64,000 nt of DNA. It comes from QWHO01 sp039809865 (GTDB taxonomy: Bacteria > Vulcanimicrobiota > Xenobia > Xenobiales > QWHO01). The position numbers were made by a program, and so were the translations under genes. Where the stretch lies: assembly GCA_039809865.1 (NCBI GenBank), contig JBDHVW010000006.1, positions 62,001-126,000 on the forward strand, read 5' to 3'. Every line of letters starts with the position of its first letter. Within the stretch, counting starts at the first letter, position 1. This document shows positions 17,601 through 26,025 of the stretch, in pieces. The notes beneath the pieces are model-generated. The model saw only the letters and a list, made by a program, of their open reading frames with translations, had not been told where the DNA came from and did not search any database.

Positions 17601-18784
17601 CGTCGCACCGCGTCGGCCCAGCGCGTCTCCTGACCGAACTTGATCTCGCCGTAGCGCTCCGAGCGGCCCTCGGCGAACCCGTAAGTGGGAGACAGCTCGA
17701 TCGTGAGGCCGTGGGCATTGCGGAAGGTGCCCGAATGCTGCTCGTGGATGACCGCCTCGCGCACCTTGGCGGTGACCGCGCCGGCCGCATCCTTCAAAGC
17801 CCGGTCGCTGATGTCGCGGCTCTTGTTGATGCGGTCCGCGAAATCGAACAGGTCCTTGTAGTCGGTGAAGCCCTGGGTGCGCGAAGCGATTTGCTTGAGC
17901 GTCGTCATCGGCGTCGAGGTCGACAGGATCGCCCCCGCCAGACCGTCCACCGCCTGCGTGAGAGCCGGCACTCTGGCCATCTCGGTCGCTGACATCGTGG
18001 GCAGGTCGCCGGTGTTGCCGTGGGCCGTGCGCACCAGGTGGCGGCACAGCTCGCGCGGCTCCATGTCGATCTGAAGCATCAGGTTGCCCTGCAGCTCCTC
18101 GAGCATGTCGGGATTGAGAATCTTGTGGTAGGGCCAGCCATCGCCGCCCTCGGTCTCCTCGGAGGCCACCATGAAATTGACCTCGTCCTTGAGCTGGTGA
18201 GCGACCTCGGCCGAGGCCATCAGGCACGCGTCGAAGCCCAGCACGTCAATCTTCTTGCCGGTGGCCTGGCGCGCTTCCTTGAGCCCCGCCTCGATGTCAG
18301 GCAGGTCCATCCAGCCATTGTGGGACTCGTCCTGGGCACATCCTTTCCAACCATCCCCGTGGTCGGAGATGATGAGCAGCGTGTGCTCGGCCGGATACGT
18401 CTGCATGCCCCACTTGATGAAGTCGGCCAGGGTCCTGGAGCTGGACATGTTGGTGGAGCCGAGGTCCTGCACCGACGGACTGTTGAGCCCGCTCTGATTG
18501 TTCTTGGTGATGAGGTAGCGTTTGGCTCCCACGCTGCCGCCGTGATCGAACTGGGCCACCACGTTGGTTTGCGGGTCGGAGCCCACCTTCTCGGCCTCGT
18601 CGAGGTCGTTGAGCATGTAGCGCTTGAGGTCGTTGTCCGAGGCCGAGTAGACCAGAATGGTCCACTTCTTCGTCGCCTCCGGCGACTCGCCCAGGGTCAC
18701 GCGGTCGGGAGACGTCGGCGCCGGAGCCGACCGCTGAACGGTCGCCGGCGACTGGTAAGACCTGGACGCTATCGAGCTCAGCAT
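17585..18784 (-). CDS. Clostripain-family cysteine peptidase (C11)
   Basis: 399 aa from ATG at 18784. A Pro/Ser-rich N-terminus without an obvious signal peptide is followed by KKWTILVYSASDND (first strand), the catalytic histidine in ISDHGDGWKG (H142) and the catalytic cysteine in GFDACLMAS (C187), the dyad of peptidase family C11. These enzymes cleave after arginine or lysine and are usually secreted; in this case export cannot be shown. The open frame extends 65 codons upstream without recognisable content. Divergent from the EcsC gene 76 nt away. Confidence 0.8.
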   Translation of the reverse strand: MLSSIASRSYQSPATVQRSAPAPTSPDRVTLGESPEATKKWTILVYSASDNDLKRYMLNDLDEAEKVGSDPQTNVVAQFDHGGSVGAKRYLITKNNQSGLNSPSVQDLGSTNMSSSRTLADFIKWGMQTYPAEHTLLIISDHGDGWKGCAQDESHNGWMDLPDIEAGLKEARQATGKKIDVLGFDACLMASAEVAHQLKDEVNFMVASEETEGGDGWPYHKILNPDMLEELQGNLMLQIDMEPRELCRHLVRTAHGNTGDLPTMSATEMARVPALTQAVDGLAGAILSTSTPMTTLKQIASRTQGFTDYKDLFDFADRINKSRDISDRALKDAAGAVTAKVREAVIHEQHSGTFRNAHGLTIELSPTYGFAEGRSERYGEIKFGQETRWADAVRRINNA

Positions 18785-18860
18785 GGCCTGAAGTCTAATC
18801 TGCGAGGCGCCTCCAGAACTTTGCCAGGTTGTAAACTGACCGGGGGCGAACGCTCTCAGA

Positions 18861-19733
18861 GTGAGCGAAGAGTGGATCACGTATCTCAACGAAGATGAAA
18901 AAAAGATCCTCAAGGAGATCCAGGACTGGATCTTCCAGCCGCCCACGCTCCTGAGCAAAGCCATGATCCTGGCGGGCAAGCCCGCCGAGCTGGCCTACCG
19001 GCTGGTCCCGGCCAGAATGAAGGAAAGCCTGGGCAACGCCATCTACGGGGTGCTGGGGACGCTGCGTGACACCTCCCGCACTACCGTGCAACCGCAGATC
19101 TTGCTCGACAAAATCAGCGCCCGCCTGGGCCAGGACGTGGGCACCCATCCCGAGCAGATCTTTCAGGCCTCGATCGACAGACTCGACCCGCTGGCCAACG
19201 AGTGCATGCGCTTCAATAAAGCCACCGCTGCCGTGGAAGGGGGCGCCGCCGGCGCCGTCGGGCTGCCCGGCCTGCTGGCCGACATTCCGGCGCTCTATCT
19301 GCTGGCCTTCCGCACCATCCAGGAAGTCGCCATCTGCTATGGTTTCAGCATCCAGGGCCCGGTGGAGCACGCCTACATGATGAAAATCCTGGACGTGGGC
19401 CATTACCTCGAAAACGAGCAAAAGCGCGTGGGCATGGAGCAACTGGCCGGTCTCGAGGAGATGATCAACCAGGGTGCTCCTCTCAAAGACCTCGAGCGCG
19501 TATCCCTGGCCAAAGGGTTGCAGGCGCTCGCGCGCGAGCTGTCGGTGGCGCTCGCCCGCCGCAAGATGGCCCAGACCGTCGCCGTGGTGGGGAGCGTGGT
19601 GGGGGCCAGCGTCAACTATGCGCTGGTGAACGACATCGGCCTGACGGCCTTTTACGCCTACCGCTACCGCTTCTTGCATGCGGTGGCCGAGCGTCGCATG
19701 AAACGGCGCGCCGCCTTCCAAGCGGAGTCGTGA
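18861..19733 (+). CDS. EcsC-family protein
   Basis: 290 aa from GTG at 18861. The EcsC family (PF12787) is recognised by the amphipathic N-terminus, the segment GAAAGAVGLPGLLADIPAL (~130-148), the following helix RTIQEVAICYGFS, and the late hydrophobic stretch VAVVGSVVGASVNY. EcsC was named from a Bacillus locus affecting secretion and competence, but no biochemical activity is established. It is coupled to the downstream hybrid kinase by a GTGA overlap, so the two may act together. Confidence 0.75.
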   Translation: MSEEWITYLNEDEKKILKEIQDWIFQPPTLLSKAMILAGKPAELAYRLVPARMKESLGNAIYGVLGTLRDTSRTTVQPQILLDKISARLGQDVGTHPEQIFQASIDRLDPLANECMRFNKATAAVEGGAAGAVGLPGLLADIPALYLLAFRTIQEVAICYGFSIQGPVEHAYMMKILDVGHYLENEQKRVGMEQLAGLEEMINQGAPLKDLERVSLAKGLQALARELSVALARRKMAQTVAVVGSVVGASVNYALVNDIGLTAFYAYRYRFLHAVAERRMKRRAAFQAES

Positions 19734-21517
19734 CGGATAAGGCGTCCGCGCAAGGCGGGGCGCGCTCGCTCGAATCGGAGGCCGGCCTGGAGCTCGATCC
19801 CCAGGCGGCCGAGCAACGCAAGCGGCGCGCTTACCGACGCCTGCACGCCTTCGAGTTTCCCCTTTTCCGGTTCATCGGCATGAGCCTCATCGTCCTGGTC
19901 GTGCGCCTGCTGCCCTCGGGCCTCGACCCGGGCTGGCAGAACCTCTTTCCGGCCATCTGCCTGGGCTATTGCATCGTCAGCTGGGCCATCTTGCTGGTCT
20001 GGGAGCGGCTCGGCCGCCTGTTTCTGCTGCTCGACGTGGCCATTTTCTGTCTGACCATCTACGTGACCGGCGCCGAGCAGAGCTGGTTCATCTTCGTCCT
20101 CATCATCCGCGTGGCGGACCAGATTCCGACCGGGCCCCGGCGCACGCTGCTGTTCACCCACGTCAACCTGGCGGGCTACCTGGCGATGCTGGCCGTGGCC
20201 GCGGCCAACGGGCACCCCATCGAGCGCGAGGCCGCCACCGAGAAGGCCCTGATCGTCTACCTGAGCGGGCTCTACCTCAGCTTCAGCGCGCTGCAGGCCA
20301 AGAGTCTCCATGACGAAGCCGCCGGCGCCTTGCGCCTCGCTCGCGGCCTGATCACCGACCTCGGCCGCCGCACCCACGAGCTCGAGATCGCCAACCAGAC
20401 CCGCACGCGCTTCCTGGCCAACACCTCGCACGAGTTGCGCACCCCGATGAACGGCGTGCTGGGAATGCTCGACCTGACCCTGGACACAGCCCTTACCGAC
20501 CAGCAACGCTCCTTCCTGGGCGATGCCCGCACCTCCGCGGGCGCCCTGCTGAGGGTGCTCAACGACATTCTCGACCTGGGCAAGCTCGAGGCGGGGCGCC
20601 TGTCGCTCACGGTCGGCGGTTTCGACCTGCCGGCCCTGCTGGGTGAGCTCGAGACCGACTACGCGCCCCGCTCCACCGACGGGCTAACCCTGGAGTTGCG
20701 CCTGGATCCAGCCCTGCCCCGGCGCGTGCAAGGCGATTCCGCGCGGCTGAGCCAGATTCTGTCCCACCTGCTGGACAACGCCTTCAAGTTCACCTCCGCC
20801 GGACGGATCGTCCTGAGCGCCACCTGCGAGCCCGCCCCCGAAAGTCGGGTGTTGTTGCGGGTCCAGGTCTCGGATACCGGGGTGGGCATCGGGCCGGAGG
20901 TTATCGAGGCGATGTTCAAGCCGTTCGTGCTGGGCGACGACTCGCTGACCCGCTCGCAGGGGGGCAGCGGGCTGGGACTGGCGCTCTGCCGCGACCTGGC
21001 GCGCCTGATGGGCGGGCGCCTGTGGGCCGAGAGCCTGCCGGAGCGGGGCTCCAACTTTACGCTGGAGGTTCCTGTCGAGCTCGAACCGGCCACCGAGGGG
21101 GCCGCCCGCAGCCTGCGGGTGCTGGTGGTCGAGGACAACGAGGTCAACCAGCGCGTCTGCACCCGGATGCTGGAGAAGCTCGGCCACATGGCCCAGGTGG
21201 TGTCGGACGGCCCGGCCGCCCTGGCCCTGTTCGAGAGCGAGACGTTCGATCTCGTGCTGATGGACGTGCAGATGCCGGGGATGGATGGGCTGGAGGTGAC
21301 GCGCCGGCTGCGCGCCGTGGGCAACCAGGTCCCCATCGTCGTGCTCACGGCCCACGCCACCGATGGCTACCGCGAGCATTGCCTCGAGCAGGGTGCCAAC
21401 GACTATCTGGGCAAGCCCTTACGCCTGCCTCAGCTCAAGCGTCTCCTCAATTCGAGGAGCTGGGAGGACGCAAGCAGAGCACTGGCCGTGGATGAGCCCG
21501 AGCGGCCTTTGCAGTAA
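19730..21517 (+). CDS. Hybrid sensor histidine kinase with receiver domain
   Basis: 595 aa from GTG at 19730 (GTGA overlap with ecsC). Five or six N-terminal membrane helices (~45-185) form the sensor, followed by HisKA with phospho-acceptor His234 in NTSHELRTPMNG, HATPase_c with N box LLDNAFKF, G1 DTGVGIG and G2 GGSGLGLAL, and a C-terminal receiver with acidic pair ED, phospho-acceptor Asp512 in LMDVQMPGMDG and the conserved Lys in LGKPL. All catalytic motifs are intact. No periplasmic sensor domain is evident, so the membrane region itself probably senses. No separate output regulator or Hpt gene is adjacent. Confidence 0.9.
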   Translation: MTDKASAQGGARSLESEAGLELDPQAAEQRKRRAYRRLHAFEFPLFRFIGMSLIVLVVRLLPSGLDPGWQNLFPAICLGYCIVSWAILLVWERLGRLFLLLDVAIFCLTIYVTGAEQSWFIFVLIIRVADQIPTGPRRTLLFTHVNLAGYLAMLAVAAANGHPIEREAATEKALIVYLSGLYLSFSALQAKSLHDEAAGALRLARGLITDLGRRTHELEIANQTRTRFLANTSHELRTPMNGVLGMLDLTLDTALTDQQRSFLGDARTSAGALLRVLNDILDLGKLEAGRLSLTVGGFDLPALLGELETDYAPRSTDGLTLELRLDPALPRRVQGDSARLSQILSHLLDNAFKFTSAGRIVLSATCEPAPESRVLLRVQVSDTGVGIGPEVIEAMFKPFVLGDDSLTRSQGGSGLGLALCRDLARLMGGRLWAESLPERGSNFTLEVPVELEPATEGAARSLRVLVVEDNEVNQRVCTRMLEKLGHMAQVVSDGPAALALFESETFDLVLMDVQMPGMDGLEVTRRLRAVGNQVPIVVLTAHATDGYREHCLEQGANDYLGKPLRLPQLKRLLNSRSWEDASRALAVDEPERPLQ

Positions 21518-21674
21518 GGGGCGTCGGCCGCTCTCGGGGCTGCGCTGGGGATGTCCGCGGCGCCATGGGCCGCTCATCCTGAGGCTGATGGGGGGCGCGG
21601 GCGTGCGGGGAGGGCATAGCCAACCACTTCTCCCGTGACGAAGGGGATGGAGAGAGCCAGGAGGAGGCCAGATC

Positions 21675-22078
21675 ATGGATATCCATCGCGCAGGCTCGCG
21701 TCCCTCCGGGCAGGGGCCGGCCGAGTATTTCACCGGAAAGGTCCGCATCGATCCGATCATCTCGACCACGGAGCCGGCCCGCGTGCAGAGCGCCGCGGTC
21801 ACGTTCGAGCCCGGGGCGCACACGGCGTGGCACACGCATCCGCTGGGGCAGACCCTCATCGTGGTGGCCGGGTGCGGCTGGACGCAGCGTTGGGGCGGCC
21901 CCGTCGAAGAGATCCGTCCGGGCGACGTCGTCTGGATTCCCCCGGGAGGAAGCACTGGCACGGCGCCACGGCCACCACGGGAATGACCCACATCGCGGTC
22001 CAGGAGGCGCTGGACGGCAAACCCGTCGACTGGCTCGAGCAGGTGAGCGACGAGCAATACCGATGCTCTTCCTCGTGA
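21675..22078 (+). pseudogene. Cupin-domain protein, disrupted by a frameshift
   Basis: ATG at 21675 with AGGAGG upstream. The first ~92 residues give a clear cupin with motif 1 (FEPGAHTAWHTHPLGQT) and the loop GDVVWIPPG; then, at about 21945-21951, one base is missing. Restoring the frame gives KHWHGATATTGMTHIAVQE (cupin motif 2) and runs to the stop at 22078. As it stands the gene would stop at 21986 and lack the second metal-binding motif. Small cupins of this type occur beside carboxymuconolactone-decarboxylase-like enzymes. Either a young pseudogene or a single-base sequencing error. Confidence 0.7.
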
Positions 22079-22656
22079 CCGGTGCCAGTTGTGTCGGCAA
22101 GACCACGATCCGCCCGCGGGTGCTGGAGTTGCTCGGTTCCGACTGGGAGGGGGTGGAGCTGAAGGACCTGGGCGAGGTGCCCCCGGTACCCGGTGTCGCC
22201 TGGCGCCACGAGATGGCGGAGCGGGCCCTGCGGCGTGCCCTGGAGCTCCAGCCTCGGCACCTGCTGCTGGCGGGAGATCCCGTCCCGGCGGCCGAGCTGG
22301 CCGCGGCGCCCTCCGGCTGCGAGCTCCCGATCTTCGTCTGCCTGCTCGACGTCGGCCGCGATCGCCACATCGAGCGACTGCGGAAACGTCACGAGCCGGA
22401 ATCGCTGATCCCGAATCATCTGGCCTGGGCCGACTGGCTCCGCCAGCACGCCACGAACCCCGTCCACGTCCTGGAGGCGATCACGACCGACGCCTGGGCC
22501 GAGATGAACTGGGATCGGCTCGCCACGGCTCGTGACTGGACGGTCACCGTGATCGACACCTCAGAAAAGACTCCCGAGCACACCGCCCACGAGGTGGCCG
22601 GCTGGGCCACGGCCGCCCGCGAGGGCAGGATTCCGCCGTTGTTCAGACTCTCTTAG
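22063..22656 (+). CDS. P-loop kinase-like protein of unknown function
   Basis: 197 aa. Walker A GASCVGKTT at residues 7-15 and a layout typical of small P-loop nucleotide kinases (acceptor strand LLLAGDPVP, then an arginine-rich helix DRHIERLRKRHEP that could serve as a lid). No specific kinase family recognised. Starts inside the 3' end of the frameshifted cupin gene and is followed by a good intrinsic terminator. Confidence 0.6.
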   Translation: MLFLVTGASCVGKTTIRPRVLELLGSDWEGVELKDLGEVPPVPGVAWRHEMAERALRRALELQPRHLLLAGDPVPAAELAAAPSGCELPIFVCLLDVGRDRHIERLRKRHEPESLIPNHLAWADWLRQHATNPVHVLEAITTDAWAEMNWDRLATARDWTVTVIDTSEKTPEHTAHEVAGWATAAREGRIPPLFRLS

Positions 22657-22787
22657 AGGCTGTGGCTCGACGTCAGCCTTGGAGCCTGCTGCCAGCGGGG
22701 CGCCCAGGCGCCGTGAGCGGCTTGATCCCCGGCAACTTTTCGGCGCTCGCCCCGGGAGGTGAGACCCACCCGCGACGGCGCTCCAAA

Positions 22788-22819
22788 CCACCCGCGCCGG
22801 GGTGGTCCAATTTTTTTTT
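22788..22819 (+). terminator. Intrinsic terminator after the P-loop gene
   Basis: Inverted repeat CCACCC (22788-22793) / GGGTGG (22800-22805), extendable by one A-T pair, with a 6-nt GC loop. After CCAA comes a run of nine T (22811-22819). Confidence 0.6.
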
Positions 22820-22823
22820 GGCC

Positions 22824-22842
22824 ACTGACAGAATCTGTCAGT
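22824..22842. promoter_or_regulatory. Perfect 19-bp palindrome, candidate operator of the helicase-nuclease gene
   Basis: ACTGACAGA-A-TCTGTCAGT, a perfect inverted repeat with 9-bp arms, centred 31 nt upstream of the ATG at 22864. It has the size and symmetry of a dimeric repressor site. The controlling protein is unknown; a LexA- or TetR-type site is possible given that the gene is a DNA-repair nuclease. Confidence 0.5.
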
Positions 22843-22863
22843 CGCCTGTCGTAGACTCGGACC

Positions 22864-25800
22864 ATGCTCGCCGATGCAAAGTCCCGAGATCAGATCGCCA
22901 CCATCCTCGACCGCAACCTGCTGGTCGAGGCCGCCGCCGGCTCCGGCAAGACGCAGTCGCTGGCCAACCGGATGGCGCACGGCATCCTCACGGGGCGCTA
23001 CCGGGTGCAAGATATCGCGGCCGTCACCTTCACGCGCAAAGCCGCCGGAAATCTCCGCGACCGCTTCCAGAGCGTGCTCGAGAAAAAGCTGCCGAAGCTC
23101 ACCGACCCGACCGAGATCGACCGCGTGCACACCGCGCTGTCGCACCTGGAGGGCCTGTTCGCGGGCACCATCCACTCTTTCTGCGCCCGGCTGCTGCGCG
23201 AGCGGCCGGTCGAGGCGGGGATCTCGCCCGGGTTCACCGAGCTCGACGAGGCCGAGGATGCGCAGCTCATCGGGCAGGTTTGGCGGCGGCTGCAAGACCG
23301 GTGGAAGCTGGACCACTCGCCCCACCTCGAGGCGCTGCGCGAGTGCGGGCTCAGCTTCAGCTCGCTGCGCAAGTCGCTGGGGCGCATCTGCGCCAACTCC
23401 GACGCCACGTTCCCGCCCGGAGAGGCACCCTGCCCCGACCTGGAGCCGGCGCGCACCCACCTGAAGAAGTTCTCCGAGGATCTGCTCGGCCTGATCGGCC
23501 CCAGGCACCGCTGTCAGCAATGCGATTACCTGCGTAAGGCCCTCCAGTTCCAGCGCCGGCTCACCGAAGGCGACCTGGAGCGGCCCAGCGAGATCGCCGC
23601 GCTGCTGGCGATGTGGGAGCGCTTCACGCAGAAGTTCTTTGCCCCGATGGAGTGGGACGCCACCGGCGTCGCCATGAAAGACCTGCGCGGGCACGTCCTC
23701 GCCCTGGTCGAGGACCTGCAGCCGATCCTGGAAGAATACCTGGCGGCCTGGCGCGCCTACGTCTACCGACGCGTGGTGCCGATCCTCACCGAGGCCCGCG
23801 ACGCGGTGCAAGAGCTGCGCCAGAACCAGGCGCTGCTCAACTACCAGGATCTCCTGTTCCACGCCGCCCGGCTGCTGCGCGGCCACCCCGACGTGCGGGC
23901 CGCTCTGCAGCAGAAGTTCCGCTGGCTGCTGGTGGACGAGTTCCAGGATACCGACCCGCTGCAGGCCGAGATCCTGTTCTGGCTGGCGGCCGAAGGCGAC
24001 GCGCCCGACTGGAGCCAGGTCGCGCTGCGTCCAGGGGCCCTGTTCATCGTGGGCGACCCCAAGCAGTCGATCTACCGGTTCCGGCGGGCCGACATCGACA
24101 CCTACCAGACGGTTCGGCGCCGCATCGAGGAGACCGGGGGCCTGGTACTGCCGCTGGTCACCTCCTTCCGCTCCCAGCCCCGGCTGCTGAGCTGGACCAA
24201 CGGGGTTTTCTCCGAGCTGTTCGGCGAGGGAGGCACGGCCCAGGCGCGCCACCAGCCGCTGGAGCCCGCGCCCGACCGCCAGCCGGGCGTCGAGCCGGTG
24301 GGAGTGCGCACCCTGTTGGTGCCGCCCATCACGCACCGCAACCGGGTGGTCGAGGTGGAGGCGCCCATGATCGCCGGCTTCATCGCCTCCGAGGTAGCGG
24401 CGGGGCGGCGCGAATACGGCGACTTCATGGTGCTCACGCGCGTGAAGAGGCCGCTCCAGACCATCGCCCGCGCCCTGGAGGCGCAGGGCATCCCCTACGA
24501 GGCCACGGGTGGCTCCGACTTCGGCGAGTCGCAATCGGTGCGCCTGCTGCTGGATCTCCTGGCGGTGCTGGCCGACCCCGAGGACGCGCTGCGCCTGGTG
24601 GGCCTGCTGCGCGGGCCGCTCTTCGGGATCAGCGACCCCGAGCTGTATCGCTTCAAGCGCGCCGGGGGCACGTTCGCTCTGCCCGCGGAGCCTTTGCAAA
24701 GCGATGACCCGGTAGCGCTGGCACTGGACTTCATGCTCGAGCTGCGCGGGCTGACCACCAGCCTGCCGCCCGTAGCCGCGGTGGAGCGCGTCCTGGAGAA
24801 GACCGGGCTGCTGGCGCGCGCCGTCACGCTGACGCGCGGCGGAGCCGAGGCGGGGCGGCTGGTGCAGGCGCTCGACCTGGTGCGCCGCGCCGAGGAGCGA
24901 GGCGGGACGCTGGCGGAGGGCGTGCGGGCGCTGGCCGAGAGCGCGGACGCGCGCGAGCTCGAGTCGCTGGCGCTGGAGGCCGGCAAGCGCAACGTGGTGC
25001 GCATCATGAACCTGCACCAGGCCAAAGGGCTCGAGTCCAAGGTGGTGTTCCTGGCAGCCCCGGTCGGGGGCGCCAACTTCGGGGTGGACATGGTCATCCA
25101 GCGGCGCGGGGTGGAAGTGCAGGGCTTTCTGGAGATGGACCACTTCTGGCAGACCATCGCCCACCCCGAGCGCTGGACCGACCTGCAGCGGGCCGAGGCG
25201 GTCTACCTGGAGGCCGAGGACCGGCGGCTGCTCTACGTGGCCGCCACCCGGGCGGCCGAGTTGCTGGTGGTATCGCGTTACAAGGAGGGCCGGTCGCCCT
25301 GGGCCGAGTTGGAGCCGTTCCTGGAGGACGCTCCGGCGCTGCCCGCGGTCAGCCCTCCCCCACCGCCCGACGACCGGCCGGCGCCGTTGCCGGTTTACCC
25401 GAACGAGGCCGAGTTCGCCGCCCGCTGGCAAGACCTGGCCACGCCCGCGTTCCGGCGTCGCAGCATCAAGGCGGCCGCGCGCGAGGGGCAGCCCGAGGCG
25501 CTGTGGGCGGCTCTGGACGCCCCGGCCGAGGTCGGGCCCGATGGAGGGGCAGCCTGGGGGACCGTCATCCACCAGCTGCTCGAGCACTGCATGCGGCGTC
25601 CCGAGCTGACCGCCGAGGACCTGGCCCGACTGGCGCGCTGGTTCACCTACCAGGATCCGGTGCTGTCCGGGCTGGTGGACGAAGCGGTGCAGGCGGTCGA
25701 GGCGGTGCGGGCCTCGGAGTTCTGGGCCGAGGCGATGGAGGCCGGCGAGCGCCTGGTGGAGGTGCCGTTCGGACTGCTGCAGCCCGGAGCGGACGGCGTG

Positions 25801-26025
25801 GCGACCGTCTACTACGGGGTGCTCGACCTGGCGCTCAAAAAGAGAGAGGGGTGGGATATCGTCGACTACAAGACCGACCGGCGCGAGCTGGAAGACCTGG
25901 TGACCCTGTACGCCACGCAGGTGCTGACCTACGCCGACCTATGGAAGTTCCTGACCGGGGAGCCCGTCCGCTACGCCGGGCTGTTCGGGGTGCGCGAGTC
26001 GAAGCTTACCCGCGACCTGCGATGA
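22864..26025 (+). CDS. UvrD/RecB-family helicase-nuclease (AddA-like)
   Basis: 1053 aa. Superfamily 1A helicase with Walker A VEAAAGSGKT (K29), motif Ia AAVTFTRKAA, motif II LLVDEFQDTDPLQ, motif III GDPKQSIYRFRRAD and motif V/VI region LHQAKGLESKVVF ... LLYVAATRA. The C-terminus carries a PD-(D/E)XK nuclease with VLDLALK and DIVDYKTD (D1001, K1003) followed by the Q/Y helix QVLTYADLW. This matches AddA/RecB exonuclease V subunits that process double-strand breaks before RecA loading. No AddB/RecC partner is adjacent. A 19-bp palindrome precedes the start. The last 20 nt overlap the convergent kinase gene. Confidence 0.85.
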   Translation: MLADAKSRDQIATILDRNLLVEAAAGSGKTQSLANRMAHGILTGRYRVQDIAAVTFTRKAAGNLRDRFQSVLEKKLPKLTDPTEIDRVHTALSHLEGLFAGTIHSFCARLLRERPVEAGISPGFTELDEAEDAQLIGQVWRRLQDRWKLDHSPHLEALRECGLSFSSLRKSLGRICANSDATFPPGEAPCPDLEPARTHLKKFSEDLLGLIGPRHRCQQCDYLRKALQFQRRLTEGDLERPSEIAALLAMWERFTQKFFAPMEWDATGVAMKDLRGHVLALVEDLQPILEEYLAAWRAYVYRRVVPILTEARDAVQELRQNQALLNYQDLLFHAARLLRGHPDVRAALQQKFRWLLVDEFQDTDPLQAEILFWLAAEGDAPDWSQVALRPGALFIVGDPKQSIYRFRRADIDTYQTVRRRIEETGGLVLPLVTSFRSQPRLLSWTNGVFSELFGEGGTAQARHQPLEPAPDRQPGVEPVGVRTLLVPPITHRNRVVEVEAPMIAGFIASEVAAGRREYGDFMVLTRVKRPLQTIARALEAQGIPYEATGGSDFGESQSVRLLLDLLAVLADPEDALRLVGLLRGPLFGISDPELYRFKRAGGTFALPAEPLQSDDPVALALDFMLELRGLTTSLPPVAAVERVLEKTGLLARAVTLTRGGAEAGRLVQALDLVRRAEERGGTLAEGVRALAESADARELESLALEAGKRNVVRIMNLHQAKGLESKVVFLAAPVGGANFGVDMVIQRRGVEVQGFLEMDHFWQTIAHPERWTDLQRAEAVYLEAEDRRLLYVAATRAAELLVVSRYKEGRSPWAELEPFLEDAPALPAVSPPPPPDDRPAPLPVYPNEAEFAARWQDLATPAFRRRSIKAAAREGQPEALWAALDAPAEVGPDGGAAWGTVIHQLLEHCMRRPELTAEDLARLARWFTYQDPVLSGLVDEAVQAVEAVRASEFWAEAMEAGERLVEVPFGLLQPGADGVATVYYGVLDLALKKREGWDIVDYKTDRRELEDLVTLYATQVLTYADLWKFLTGEPVRYAGLFGVRESKLTRDLR

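Noticed and set aside
22561..25587. Minus-strand open frame of 1008 aa.
   Set aside because: Antisense to the helicase-nuclease gene, which has intact motifs; composition is of a shadow frame.
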